A stretch of DNA of 44,736 bases from Parcubacteria group bacterium Athens0714_16 (GTDB lineage Bacteria > Patescibacteriota > Minisyncoccia > Phycocordibacterales > 21-14-all-36-13), in assembly GCA_007376805.1 (NCBI GenBank), contig VMGX01000002.1:1-44736 (forward strand), in the 5' to 3' direction. Position 1 is the stretch's first letter; every line of letters starts with the position of its first letter. The position numbers and the translations under genes are program-made. The notes under the pieces are model-generated. The model was not told where the DNA came from, did not search any database, and was given only the letters and a program-made list of their open reading frames with translations. Below are positions 1 to 6,972 of the stretch, piece after piece.

Positions 1-63
1 TGAAGCGATTATATTTTTTGAGTATCCAGCTTCACTTTTCTTTTATTTTGAAAAGTGGGGCTG

Positions 64-176
64 TGGCACCAAAAAATAAGAAACCAGCTTGTCTGGTTTT
101 TTGTTTTTAGGTATGAGGAATCGGACCGTTTTTTGTCCACAAAAAACGCGTAGTTTGCTTTAGCAAACAAAAATTC
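64..176 (+). repeat. Left copy of ~112-bp inverted repeat (partner at 7980-8092)
   Basis: The stretch from GGCACCA through a CCAG/CTGG hairpin and the block GTCCACAAAAAACGCG to a GCTTTAGC palindrome is repeated in opposite orientation at 7980-8092, with only a few scattered mismatches by eye. The partner begins at the 3' end of tRNA-Arg and includes that tRNA's apparent terminator. The pair flanks the first 8 kb of the window. Confidence 0.8.
81..103 (+). terminator. Rho-independent terminator-like hairpin
   Basis: Arms AAACCAG and CTGGTTT enclose a 5-nt loop and run into a T-rich tail. The equivalent hairpin lies downstream of tRNA-Arg on the minus strand at about 8058-8080. Confidence 0.6.
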
Positions 177-241
177 TCATTGAAGTCTGACTTCAATCTT
201 CAATAGTTAAAAAGTGGGGCTGTGGCACCAAAACACAAAAA

Positions 242-267
242 AACAATCACGAGCATGGTTGTTTTTT
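242..267 (+). terminator. Rho-independent terminator-like hairpin
   Basis: Arms AACAATCA and TGGTTGTT (one G-T pair) with a 6-nt loop are followed by a run of T. It follows the second 21-bp direct repeat, as the hairpin at 81-103 follows the first. Confidence 0.55.
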
Positions 268-283
268 TGTCTAAAACATTATG

Positions 284-314
284 GATTCAAAACCTCTCCC
301 AGAGGTTTTGAATT
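284..314. repeat. REP-like palindrome at a gene 3' end
   Basis: GATTCAAAACCTCT-CCC-AGAGGTTTTGAAT is a near-perfect palindrome abutting the stop codon of the 116-aa gene on the minus strand. The same pattern (an ATTCAAAAGC...GCTTTTGAAT palindrome followed by CCATAAT) recurs after stop codons at 7862, 13445, 13480, 30658 and 30700. It probably acts as a transcript-end hairpin. Confidence 0.7.
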
Positions 315-664
315 TACAAAGATGGGTCAAGTATTTTCAATTCTTTTTCTTCCGACATTATCGAACATCCGTTCTTATTTTCAAATTTTTTCAATTCTTC
401 TATTAATTTATTTTTATCAAAAAATACAGCTGTTTCATCCACGGCACCAGTTAATTCTGTTTCATTTGTTGTCTGAAAAATATCTTCAGAGACGGTTTTG
501 TAAAAGAAATAATATCCATATATCAACGCCAAAAGATTTATAATCAAAAAGAAAAACATTATTATTTTCCAATCCCTCTTAAGGTTTGAGTGTAAACCGA
601 AACTTTTCTCGCTTTCGGAAAAAAATATTTTTCTTATGTATTTTTTTATACCAGAAATATTCAT
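314..664 (-). CDS. Single-pass membrane protein of the pilus operon, unknown function
   Basis: This 116-aa protein is not recognised. It has a positively charged N-terminus with many Lys, one hydrophobic span at about residues 34-54, and a mainly acidic, Lys/Glu-rich C-terminal part containing two Cys. It starts 8 nt after the pilO-like stop and is read in the same direction, so it is probably the last gene of the pilM-N-O operon. By position it could be a PilP-like or accessory assembly protein, but no PilP signature was seen. A palindromic repeat follows its stop codon. Confidence 0.7.
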   Translation of the reverse strand: MNISGIKKYIRKIFFSESEKSFGLHSNLKRDWKIIMFFFLIINLLALIYGYYFFYKTVSEDIFQTTNETELTGAVDETAVFFDKNKLIEELKKFENKNGCSIMSEEKELKILDPSL

Positions 665-672
665 AATAAATT

Positions 673-1236
673 TTAAATTTTTATTGCCTTAATTGTAAAA
701 CTCGATTTCCAAGATTCTTTTTTGGTTTCGGCGTCTGTGAATTTATTTATAGACATTCTCTCAATCGTTGTATCGTATTGAATATTTTCAATCAATGATA
801 AAAACTCGAGCGTCTGAGTCCAAGATCCCTGAATAACAAACTCAACGGACAATGTTTCCACATTAACATTTTTTATCAATTCGCTATTTTCAACTCCAAC
901 AGTTTTTGTATCAACTGTAACCCCAACTAATTCAGAGACGAGCTCTATTGTTTTTATAAAATCCACAACACCGTTACTGCTTACAAAACACAAATCCAGA
1001 CTTGATTGTTCTGCTCCCGTTTCTTTTATTATTTTCTTTATTAAATCAAGCTGTTTCTCTTTTTTTAATTCCACCAAAAAATCTCCCCTTAGTTTTGTAA
1101 CACTGTCTGTTTTTTTGCCCAAAGAAATCATAAAAAAAACATCAAAAGACAACACTAAAATTGTAATCACCGAAACGATAATTAATATTTTTTTTGTTTT
1201 GGAAGGGAAAATCATATTAGTTTGTTTTTTTATCAT
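673..1236 (-). CDS. pilO: PilO-like type IV pilus inner-membrane assembly protein
   Basis: This 187-aa protein has a short Lys-rich cytoplasmic tail, one transmembrane helix at about residues 17-38, a coiled-coil-like stretch near 45-70, and an alpha/beta C-terminal half, the architecture of PilO. In known systems PilO pairs with PilN in the inner membrane and couples the cytoplasmic PilM-PilB motor to the outer parts. The call rests on architecture and on following pilM and pilN, not on a strong motif. Its start overlaps the pilN-like gene by 20 nt; Met8 (position 1215) is an alternative start that would remove the overlap. Confidence 0.7.
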   Translation of the reverse strand: MIKKQTNMIFPSKTKKILIIVSVITILVLSFDVFFMISLGKKTDSVTKLRGDFLVELKKEKQLDLIKKIIKETGAEQSSLDLCFVSSNGVVDFIKTIELVSELVGVTVDTKTVGVENSELIKNVNVETLSVEFVIQGSWTQTLEFLSLIENIQYDTTIERMSINKFTDAETKKESWKSSFTIKAIKI

Positions 1237-1780
1237 CTTTAAGAATAATGTTTATTAAAAAAGAAACATCAGAATCTTTTGTAAGATTTGAGAGAGGAAG
1301 GTTTACTTCTTTAAAATACTGAACATCTATGAGAGATTCTTTGAAAACTAACAGTTCGTCCCTCGTTTCCGATGTTCCCTGAACTGTAATTACTTTTTCA
1401 ATGGCATCTTTTTTTTGAATTTTGTTATATAAAATATCAGATATATAAATCCCATTTGGTTTGTTTTTTACAATTGCATAAATCACATCGCCCAATGAAG
1501 TTTCTTCCACATATCTTTTTAACACCGCAGTCTTTACCATTATCAGATTTAATTTTTTTTCAACCTCGGCGTTATCTTTATTTTGAACAGATTTTTTCAC
1601 CAAATTTATTTGTTCTATGGCCGTATTTTCTTTTACAACAAGGGATATGTATGACGGTATGAGAAAAACAACAAACAATAACATTGATACCATCAACAAA
1701 GATAAAAATACAATAATTAATCGAATTAAATATTCTTTCTTAATAAAATCTTTTTCTTTTTTTGGTAAAAGGTTTGCCAT
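1217..1780 (-). CDS. pilN: PilN-like type IV pilus assembly protein
   Basis: This 187-aa protein has a basic N-terminus (MANLLPKKEKDFIKKEYLIR), one long hydrophobic helix at about residues 19-50, a coiled-coil-prone segment, and a ferredoxin-like C-terminal half containing GIYISDI and VTVQGTSETRDEL. In the family the N-terminal tail docks onto PilM and the periplasmic part pairs with PilO. The gene starts 6 nt after pilM and overlaps the pilO-like gene by 20 nt, so the three are probably co-transcribed and translationally coupled. Confidence 0.75.
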   Translation of the reverse strand: MANLLPKKEKDFIKKEYLIRLIIVFLSLLMVSMLLFVVFLIPSYISLVVKENTAIEQINLVKKSVQNKDNAEVEKKLNLIMVKTAVLKRYVEETSLGDVIYAIVKNKPNGIYISDILYNKIQKKDAIEKVITVQGTSETRDELLVFKESLIDVQYFKEVNLPLSNLTKDSDVSFLINIILKDDKKTN

Positions 1781-1786
1781 AAAAAA

Positions 1787-2887
1787 CTAATACATTTCAT
1801 CGAGAACAAGGCCAACAACGGAGGCATACCCCGAAGAATAATTAAAACTTATTTCTGGAATATAATTATCAAAAGAAAGAGCATTCGTCCAAATATTCGC
1901 TATCTCAACTGGTGTTTTTATTCTTAAGGATAAATATTCTTTAAATCCCGGTATGTGTGCATTTCCACCACATAGGATAATTTTCTCAATTTTTCTTTTG
2001 TTTTTATTTATATTTTCTGGGGATTCACTCCAATAAGAATATCTTTTGTTTATTTCTTCCTCTAAAGCAGACATTGTTATGGTTAAAGATTTGTATAATT
2101 CCGCATTTTTTTCATTTTTTATAAAACCAAATTTTTGTTTTATTTTATCGGCCTCTTCAAACGAAACCCCTGTTTGTTTTTGGATTGCAGTTATAAGAGA
2201 GTCCCCACCAATTGAAACTGTTGATGTATATCTTAAAAAACCTTCGCTAACAATTGATATCCCCGTTCTTGTTCTTCCAATATCAATTATCATATATGTT
2301 CCAAGATCCCCTGCAGGAACAACAGCTCTTTTTAATGCCTGTGCCTCTATCTCAAATGAAACCGGCATCATTCCAGCTTCTTGAAATATACTTAAATAAT
2401 CATTTATATATTTTTCTGAAATTGCAGACACATTGACTTCTATTTTATCGTTATTATTTCTTTCCGTTATTATTTCGTAATCAAAAACGGCTTCTTTCGA
2501 AGAAATTGGAACAAACTCTTCCAGTTGAAATTCTATATTTTCTCTAATGTTGTTAATTGACTCTCTGGGTAATTCTATTTTAAAAAGATATGCTTTTTCT
2601 TCTGGCACGGAAGCATATATAAAATCTATACCAAACTTTTCTTTTATTGATAACAAAATATCTTTTAATTTTTTTCTATCTTTTATATCACCCGCAATCA
2701 TTACATCTTCTTGTATTGGAATATCTCCGTATCTTCCTATTTCAAGGTGGTTGCCGGAATGTAAAAGTTCCATCACTTTTATTGAGTGGTCCGATATGGT
2801 AACACCAACGGCCGGCATTCTTAAAAACTTTGGAGGTGGAAATCCAAAAATACGGTCTATAATTTTATTTTTTTTATCAAATCTCAT
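1787..2887 (-). CDS. pilM: PilM type IV pilus assembly protein (actin-like ATPase fold)
   Basis: This 366-aa protein has the PilM/FtsA-like fold: an N-terminal strand-turn motif VGVTISDHSIKVMEL (about 27-41), a second phosphate loop IIDIGRTRTGISIV (about 200-213), and the adenosine motif IILCGGNAHIPGF (about 303-315). PilM is a cytoplasmic ring protein binding ATP and the PilN tail and linking the PilB motor to the membrane complex. Its first 20 residues include FGFPPPKFLRMP, a proline-rich lead typical of Gram-positive-like PilM. It is the first gene of the pilus operon. Confidence 0.9.
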   Translation of the reverse strand: MRFDKKNKIIDRIFGFPPPKFLRMPAVGVTISDHSIKVMELLHSGNHLEIGRYGDIPIQEDVMIAGDIKDRKKLKDILLSIKEKFGIDFIYASVPEEKAYLFKIELPRESINNIRENIEFQLEEFVPISSKEAVFDYEIITERNNNDKIEVNVSAISEKYINDYLSIFQEAGMMPVSFEIEAQALKRAVVPAGDLGTYMIIDIGRTRTGISIVSEGFLRYTSTVSIGGDSLITAIQKQTGVSFEEADKIKQKFGFIKNEKNAELYKSLTITMSALEEEINKRYSYWSESPENINKNKRKIEKIILCGGNAHIPGFKEYLSLRIKTPVEIANIWTNALSFDNYIPEISFNYSSGYASVVGLVLDEMY

Positions 2888-2925
2888 TTTAAAATATAAA
2901 AAACAATACGACGTTTGTCTATGTA

Positions 2926-2931
2926 ATTATA
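2926..2931 (-). promoter_or_regulatory. Putative -10 box for the pilM operon
   Basis: TATAAT on the minus strand lies 38 nt upstream of the pilM ATG, preceded by TG directly adjacent. No good -35 hexamer is visible at 16-18 nt. It is the only strong -10 candidate between pilM and the gene upstream. Confidence 0.45.
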
Positions 2932-2980
2932 CAGTTTATTCGTGGTTGTTCTAAACAAATCGGGGGATAAATTTTAAGAG

Positions 2981-3307
2981 TTATGAAATTTTACTACCAG
3001 ATTTTATTTTTTTAGATGGTATCAATAAAGCAAGACCGTCTTCGTCTTTAACCGCCAAAATCATTCCCTGACTTTCTATTCCTCTTATTATTCTTGGTTC
3101 AAGATTTGCCAAAATCGTTATTTGTTTACCAACAAGTTCTTGTTCCTGTGGAAAAAATTCCGCGATACCAGCAACAATCTGGCGCGGTTTTTCTTCACCC
3201 AAATCTACTTCTAATTTAACAAGTTTATCCGTCTCTGGAATTTTTTCCACAGACAAAATTTCTCCTATACGAATGTCTAATTTTTTAAATTCATCAAAAG
3301 TTATCAT
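2981..3307 (-). CDS. Stand-alone tRNA-binding domain protein (Trbp111/MetRS C-terminal type)
   Basis: This 108-aa protein is a complete EMAP-II/OB-fold tRNA-binding domain. It shows FKKLDIRIGEILSVEKIPE at the start, the basic binding face KPRQIVAGIAEFF near 40-52, and the terminal motif GIESQGMILAV near 77-87. The same domain forms the C-terminus of bacterial methionyl-tRNA synthetase and exists alone as Trbp111 or CsaA. Whether it acts in trans with a MetRS that lacks its tail cannot be seen here. It starts 29 nt after the MurF-like gene. Confidence 0.85.
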   Translation of the reverse strand: MITFDEFKKLDIRIGEILSVEKIPETDKLVKLEVDLGEEKPRQIVAGIAEFFPQEQELVGKQITILANLEPRIIRGIESQGMILAVKDEDGLALLIPSKKIKSGSKIS

Positions 3308-3336
3308 GTAATAAGTTTAACATATAAGTTATTAGC

Positions 3337-4860
3337 TCAATTTACCATACTTCTTATCCATTTAAACAAAAATTCATTCCTCCCGCGCTGGAACAGAACA
3401 ACGTCCCCACCCAAAAGTATGTTGTCTAAATCAATGTGTGCCTCAAAAATTGAATCGTATTCCTTTATATATTTTTCAAGAAAATTATTTTGCAAAAGTC
3501 CTTCTTTTATAAATTTACACGCTTCGTTTTTTTCTAAAATAACCATGTCGGCGACTCCGGCAAGTTTTTTACCAATTTCTAAATGCAATTCCCTGTTTTT
3601 CTCCCCAACTTCTGCCAATCCGGGGGTTACATAAATTTTTCTTCTTTTAACAAACAAGGAAAGTGCGTCTATTGCCTCTCTCACCCCGTCTGGATTTCCG
3701 TTGTAACTATCATCTATTATTAAAATATTATTTTTTGCTTTTATTGCCTGCAAACGATGTTCGGGTTGCTGAAGATTTTCCACTTTTTCTTTAATTTCAA
3801 CAAAACTCATCCCAAATTCTTTCCCCACAATCATGCAGGACATTACAATCCCTATAATATAATTCGACAAAAAGGGTGTTTTAATTTGCCCAAGATTTTC
3901 AAATTCGTCATTAATTTCAAAATATATTCCAGAGCCATCTTCGTAGAAAATTTTATCTTTAAATCTATAATTTGAAAGCGGATTATTTTTTGAACTATAA
4001 AAATATATTTTTTGGTCCTTTAAATATTCCCTGAAATTTTGAACAACTAATTCGTTGTCTGCATTTAATACAACTGTCCCATTTTTTTTACAGTTCTGTA
4101 TTATTTCAAACTTTGCATTTATTGTGTTTTCTATTTTTTTAAATCTTTCAAGATGGCTTTCATTTATACCAGTTAAAATACTCATATCTGGTTGCAAAAC
4201 CAAATCACAAAGTTCTTTTATGTCCCCGATTTTATACGCCGCCATTTCAACAATAAAAATTTCTACACTCTCGTCTAATTTTTTATTTATTAATTGAGAA
4301 ATTCCCAAAATCGTATTTTTATTCCCTTCCGTTTTTAAAATATTAAATTTTTTCGACAAAACAAAACTTATCGCGTCCTTCATTGTTGTTTTTCCATAAC
4401 TTCCGGTTATGGCAATTACTTTTATATTCTTGCGATATTTTTTGATCTTATTTTTAGCCCTTAAAATAACGATTTTTTTGAAAATAAAATCGAATGGGAA
4501 AAAAATGATGGTAGAAAAAATTAAAAAAACAAAAAACACCGGTGACAAAGCAAAAAATAAAACCAGTAATGCTATGATTGGAAATATAATGCTCAAATTA
4601 AATGTATGAACAATTAAAAAAGAAAAAACCAGCTGAAAAAAAATGGACGAGAAAAAAATTATTTTTGCTTTAGATGTCCATTCTATTTTTTTACCAGTGA
4701 CAACCTTGAGTTTGTTTTTTAAAAAAAATCTTATATCAGCAAAAAATCTATCCGTTGAATAATCCTGAAACTGTAGGAGGTATGTTTCATAAATTAAAAT
4801 AGAAACTATTTTTTTTATAATTTTTTGAAAAACATTTATTTTTTGTATTTTTTGTCTCAT
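3337..4860 (-). CDS. murF: Membrane-anchored MurF-type Mur ligase
   Basis: This 507-aa Mur ligase has the P-loop GSYGKTT at 153-159, GNKNTILGI near 180, an ESHLERF segment with the conserved His, the LNADN linker near 263-267, and the C-terminal ligase-domain motif DDSYNGNPDGVREAI. This matches MurF, which adds D-Ala-D-Ala to the UDP-muramoyl tripeptide. Unlike the roughly 450-aa enterobacterial MurF, the substrate-binding N-terminal domain is replaced by about 150 residues with hydrophobic spans near 66-90 and 92-124, so it is probably membrane-bound. The start ATG is fixed by the end of the inserted element immediately upstream. Substrate specificity is inferred. Confidence 0.85.
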   Translation of the reverse strand: MRQKIQKINVFQKIIKKIVSILIYETYLLQFQDYSTDRFFADIRFFLKNKLKVVTGKKIEWTSKAKIIFFSSIFFQLVFSFLIVHTFNLSIIFPIIALLVLFFALSPVFFVFLIFSTIIFFPFDFIFKKIVILRAKNKIKKYRKNIKVIAITGSYGKTTMKDAISFVLSKKFNILKTEGNKNTILGISQLINKKLDESVEIFIVEMAAYKIGDIKELCDLVLQPDMSILTGINESHLERFKKIENTINAKFEIIQNCKKNGTVVLNADNELVVQNFREYLKDQKIYFYSSKNNPLSNYRFKDKIFYEDGSGIYFEINDEFENLGQIKTPFLSNYIIGIVMSCMIVGKEFGMSFVEIKEKVENLQQPEHRLQAIKAKNNILIIDDSYNGNPDGVREAIDALSLFVKRRKIYVTPGLAEVGEKNRELHLEIGKKLAGVADMVILEKNEACKFIKEGLLQNNFLEKYIKEYDSIFEAHIDLDNILLGGDVVLFQRGRNEFLFKWIRSMVN

Positions 4861-4980
4861 CCCGTTTAGAAGTAGAAAATCTTTAGATTTCCGTAGTTAA
4901 TTTTAATAAAAAATGACTTTTTGATATATAACATTCTACTATTTCCCGTGATTATATTAACTGTATGACTTCTAACGGGA
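4861..4980 (-). mobile_element. Start-codon-targeting inverted-repeat element, copy 1 (murF)
   Basis: This 120-bp element has inverted ends (CCCGTT(T)AGAAGT on one side, ACTTCTAACGGG on the other) and is flanked by CTCAT (4856-4860) and TTCAT (4981-4985), a 4/5 match to a 5-bp target duplication. The left flank is the murF start codon on the coding strand. It is about 90% identical, in inverse orientation, to the element at 22439-22557. An internal palindrome AAATCTTTAGATTT is present. No transposase is encoded. Confidence 0.8.
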
Positions 4981-4985
4981 TTCAT
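4866..4985 (-). CDS. Putative 39-aa leader peptide carried by the element upstream of murF
   Basis: An ORF begins at the duplicated ATG (ATGAA) on the far side of the element and reads through the whole element as MNPVRSHTVN...NLKIFYF, ending TAA ACGGG ATG, with the murF start 5 nt after the stop. The element upstream of ruvC encodes an aligned 39-aa peptide with about five substitutions and no frameshift; the single indel lies after the stop codon. Whether it is translated is unknown; coupling to the downstream gene is inferred from spacing. Confidence 0.4.
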   Translation of the reverse strand: MNPVRSHTVNIITGNSRMLYIKKSFFIKINYGNLKIFYF

Positions 4986-5009
4986 CCCGTTTTTGCGTTA
5001 TTGTTTTTT

Positions 5010-5402
5010 TTATTCTTTGTCCAGATAACTTTGTAAAATTATTGCCGCGGCAGAATCATCTAATTTCACTGTTTCATTGTTTGATTGTTTCATTGTTCTT
5101 CTCGCTTGCATAGATGTCATAAATTCTTGTTCAAAATATACCGGTAAATTAAGCCCTTCTTCTAACTTCGTTTTGAATTTTTCTATGTCTTTCATTATTT
5201 CATTTTTTTCTCCCAAATAATTTAAAGATTCTCCCAAGACAATACCGGAAATCTTTTCTTCCATTATTATTTTTTCTATGTTTTGAAATAATTTTTCATC
5301 GTTATTTAAAATAACTTTTGGAAAAGCGATTTTTCCTTCGTCGTCAGAAATAGCGATTCCTATTCTTTTTGAACCATAATCTATCCCGAGCATTTTCTTC
5401 AT
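5010..5402 (-). CDS. ruvX: RuvX/YqgF Holliday-junction resolvase-like nuclease
   Basis: This 130-aa RNase H-fold protein has LGIDYGSKRIGIAISD (about 5-20, catalytic Asp8), IVLGESLNYLGEKNE (54-68), the EQEFMTS strand (91-97) corresponding to DERLTT, and the terminal DDSAAAIILQSYL with the second acidic site (115-127). YqgF/RuvX is implicated in 16S rRNA 5' processing and as an alternative Holliday-junction resolvase. Length is normal for the family. It precedes the murF-like gene on the same strand, separated by the inserted element. Confidence 0.9.
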   Translation of the reverse strand: MKKMLGIDYGSKRIGIAISDDEGKIAFPKVILNNDEKLFQNIEKIIMEEKISGIVLGESLNYLGEKNEIMKDIEKFKTKLEEGLNLPVYFEQEFMTSMQARRTMKQSNNETVKLDDSAAAIILQSYLDKE

Positions 5403-5441
5403 TATCTTAATAATATATTAAATTTATAAATTAATGAAAAC

Positions 5442-5469
5442 AAAAACCGCACTGATGTTAACAGTACGG
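5442..5469 (-). terminator. Rho-independent terminator after the 31-aa gene
   Basis: On the minus strand CCGTACTG-TTAACAT-CAGTGCGG is followed by TTTTTG. It starts 7 nt after the stop of the small membrane peptide gene, strong support that the small gene is a separate transcript. Confidence 0.8.
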
Positions 5470-5476
5470 CCATTTA

Positions 5477-5572
5477 TCACATTGCAAACGCGACAGCGAT
5501 TCCTAACAACACCCAAATTGTTAGTGTTATACCAACATTGTGTGCCTCACAAAAATCCCTCATTTTTTTCAT
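5477..5572 (-). CDS. 31-aa membrane peptide
   Basis: This short ORF has ATG AAA AAA ATG, a GGAG Shine-Dalgarno 6 nt upstream, and a strong terminator right after TGA. The product is a charged head MKKMRDFCEAHNVG followed by one hydrophobic span ITLTIWVLLGIAVAFAM that ends the protein. The complete transcription unit (ribosome site, ORF, terminator) makes it more credible than a chance ORF. It is not a recognised family. It could be a toxin-like or regulatory membrane peptide, but nothing in the sequence decides this. Confidence 0.6.
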   Translation of the reverse strand: MKKMRDFCEAHNVGITLTIWVLLGIAVAFAM

Positions 5573-5676
5573 TTTTACTCCACTTTTTCTATTATTAATA
5601 GTAGCATAAATAATAAATAAGTCAAAAACAAGGGTACGATTGATTTGTGGCCATTTTTTGATAATATCTATCCATT

Positions 5677-5895
5677 ATGGAATTGTTTTTACAACAAAAC
5701 ATATTGGTCATTCTTTTATTGGCGCTTTGGGTAATTCCCTGGAAAGGTTATGCCCTATGGCTGGCCGCAAAAAATGATAGTAAGTGGTGGTTCATAATAT
5801 TGTTAGTGTTAAACACATTGGCGATATTAGATATCATTTATATTTTTGTCATTAACAAAAAATGTTGCCAAAAAGAAGAAAATAAAACTTTGTAA
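5677..5895 (+). CDS. DUF5652-like small membrane protein
   Basis: This 72-aa protein has two hydrophobic helices (about 8-30 and 37-59) with the pattern LALWVIPWKGYALWLAAKN then WWFIILLVLNTLAILDIIYI and a Lys/Cys-rich tail. The Trp/Leu pattern around WKGYALW is that of DUF5652, a family common in Patescibacteria. Function is unknown. An AT-rich GATAAT/TATC stretch directly precedes it, with no Shine-Dalgarno. It is followed by tRNA-Ser on the same strand. Confidence 0.75.
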   Translation: MELFLQQNILVILLLALWVIPWKGYALWLAAKNDSKWWFIILLVLNTLAILDIIYIFVINKKCCQKEENKTL

Positions 5896-5949
5896 AACAA
5901 AGTTTTAAAAAATCTAAATACTCGTTTATACGAGTGTTTGGTTTTATTT

Positions 5950-6035
5950 GGAGGGTTGCGCCGAATGGTAAGGCACTAGTCTTGAAAACTAGCGGGCGAA
6001 AGCCCTTAGAGGTTCGAGTCCTCTACCCTCCGCCA
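5950..6035 (+). tRNA. tRNA-Ser (anticodon UGA)
   Basis: The acceptor stem GGAGGGT/ACCCTCC, anticodon stem CTAGT/ACTAG with loop CTTGAAA (anticodon TGA), long variable arm CGGGCGAAAGCCC typical of class II tRNA-Ser, and T-arm AGAGG-TTCGAGT-CCTCT are all intact. Discriminator G and CCA are encoded. It reads UCA codons. Confidence 0.95.
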
Positions 6036-6065
6036 AAATTCGGAATTCAAATTTCCGCCAAAAAT

Positions 6066-6437
6066 ATGATCACAAACAATAAATTAACGGCCGTTTTTAA
6101 TAAAACAAAAGGTCATTGTCATTTTTGTGGTGATTCTTTGACACTTAAAAAATATGGAGTGAAAGATATTGATAATTTAAATGGTTCGTGGGAAGCAGAC
6201 CATGTTATTCAAAAAGGTAGAGGCGGGAGTAAGGATATTGAAAACTGTTTACCATCTTGTGTGCATTGTAATCGTCTTCGCTGGCACAGAAAAGGCAATG
6301 ACCTAAGAGATTTAATATTTTTGGGACTCATCGTCAATGATGAGATCAAGAAGAATACAGCGGTTGGAAATAAAATAATTGAGTTAAAAAACAAACGCAT
6401 TATTCAAAATAAAAACCGACGACGCAATATCAAATAA
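6066..6437 (+). CDS. HNH endonuclease-fold protein
   Basis: This 123-aa protein has a zinc-binding HNH core: CHFC (C18, C21), WEADHVIQKGRGGSKDIEN (43-61, D45-H46 and N60), and CVHCNRLRWH (65-74, second zinc pair C65/C68 and the final His). Such proteins nick or cut nucleic acid with one metal ion. The open frame continues upstream through the tRNA-Ser gene, so Met at 6066, just after the tRNA CCA end, is the sensible start. No Shine-Dalgarno is seen. Arg codons of the CGN type are frequent, unlike the AGA preference of most neighbours. The substrate is unknown. Confidence 0.8.
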   Translation: MITNNKLTAVFNKTKGHCHFCGDSLTLKKYGVKDIDNLNGSWEADHVIQKGRGGSKDIENCLPSCVHCNRLRWHRKGNDLRDLIFLGLIVNDEIKKNTAVGNKIIELKNKRIIQNKNRRRNIK

Positions 6438-6526
6438 ATTAAATTTATATATGGTTAGTTATTTTACACCAAAGTTCAGCAAATGGGCTCGACCGCCCTT
6501 GCCTACACAATTTGCACTCCATTTTT

Positions 6527-6554
6527 TTGACAATCATTCTCATAGAGATATCAT
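6527..6554 (+). promoter_or_regulatory. Sigma70-type promoter
   Basis: TTGACA (6527-6532), a 16-nt spacer, and TATCAT (6549-6554) lie 33 nt upstream of the next ATG. It is the best -35/-10 pair seen upstream of a gene in this window and serves the 103-aa gene. Confidence 0.65.
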
Positions 6555-6587
6555 TGTAATCAGACAAGAACATTAAACGAGGCGCCT

Positions 6588-6899
6588 ATGAAAAACCAAC
6601 GAGCAGAAAAGGACAGTGAGCTCCTTTTCTTTGTTGAGCCCCTTGATCCAAAAACAAATCAAACTATCGCACAAATGTTTGCTGATTTTGGAACTATTTT
6701 TGAAAAAACTTTTTCTATAAAAACAGAGGAGGAAACATCTCTTTCCACACCAGTTTGGGAGTGTGGATATAGACAGGCTCTTAGAATTGTAATGGCAAAA
6801 GCATTGTTAGATTTGAAATTTAAAATTTGGCTATTAAATTCTAACGGAAAAACACTTGATCGCCGTGGAGAATTTTTTTTCAAGAGTTATTTGGGTTAA
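6588..6899 (+). CDS. 103-aa soluble protein, unknown
   Basis: This protein is not recognised. It has no hydrophobic span or signal peptide; residues 10-70 are acidic (ELLFFVEPLDPKTNQ, KTEEETSLSTP) and the C-terminal third is mixed (LDLKFKIWLLNSNGKTLDRRG). It is an isolated transcription unit with a TTGACA/TATCAT promoter, a GAGG ribosome site 5 nt before the ATG, and a strong hairpin terminator. That full set of signals is unusual here and may indicate a recently acquired gene. Confidence 0.65.
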   Translation: MKNQRAEKDSELLFFVEPLDPKTNQTIAQMFADFGTIFEKTFSIKTEEETSLSTPVWECGYRQALRIVMAKALLDLKFKIWLLNSNGKTLDRRGEFFFKSYLG

Positions 6900-6900
6900 A

Positions 6901-6933
6901 AAATCCGTGAAATGAACTTATTTCACGGATTTT
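6901..6933 (+). terminator. Hairpin terminator after the 103-aa gene
   Basis: Thirteen-base arms AAATCCGTGAAAT and ATTTCACGGATTT with a 6-nt loop follow the TAA stop; the downstream T-run is short. Confidence 0.75.
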
Positions 6934-6958
6934 AACTATTTACTTAAAAATTTCGTGG

Positions 6959-6964
6959 TATAAT
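6959..6964 (+). promoter_or_regulatory. -10 box placed for a leaderless pilin mRNA
   Basis: TATAAT ends 8 nt before the ATG of the pilin-like gene, so the expected start of transcription falls at or within a base or two of the start codon. No ribosome binding site is present. The -35 region is poor. Confidence 0.55.
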
Positions 6965-6972
6965 TTATTTAT

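Larger units (their letters stand above)
51..230 (+). repeat. Two identical 21-bp direct repeats
   Basis: The 21-bp sequence beginning AAAAGTGGGGCTGTGG and ending CACCA occurs at 51-71 and again, identically, at 210-230. Each copy is followed within 10-15 nt by a hairpin with a T-run. The CACCA ending and following terminator resemble the 3' end of a tRNA transcript, but no T-arm precedes either copy, so neither is called a tRNA. No protein gene is supported between 1 and 313 apart from repeats and terminators. Confidence 0.8.

Noticed and set aside
51-71. Possible tRNA or tmRNA 3' end (GGCACCA)
   Set aside because: No T-arm precedes it in either copy and no matching acceptor strand is visible; treated as a repeat.
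214-543. 109-codon plus-strand ORF at the left end
   Set aside because: It runs through repeats and terminators and antisense to the last gene of the pilus operon; the composition is AT-driven and no domain is seen.
5934-6065. N-terminal extension of the HNH ORF
   Set aside because: The extension is the translated tRNA-Ser gene; the protein is taken to start at 6066.
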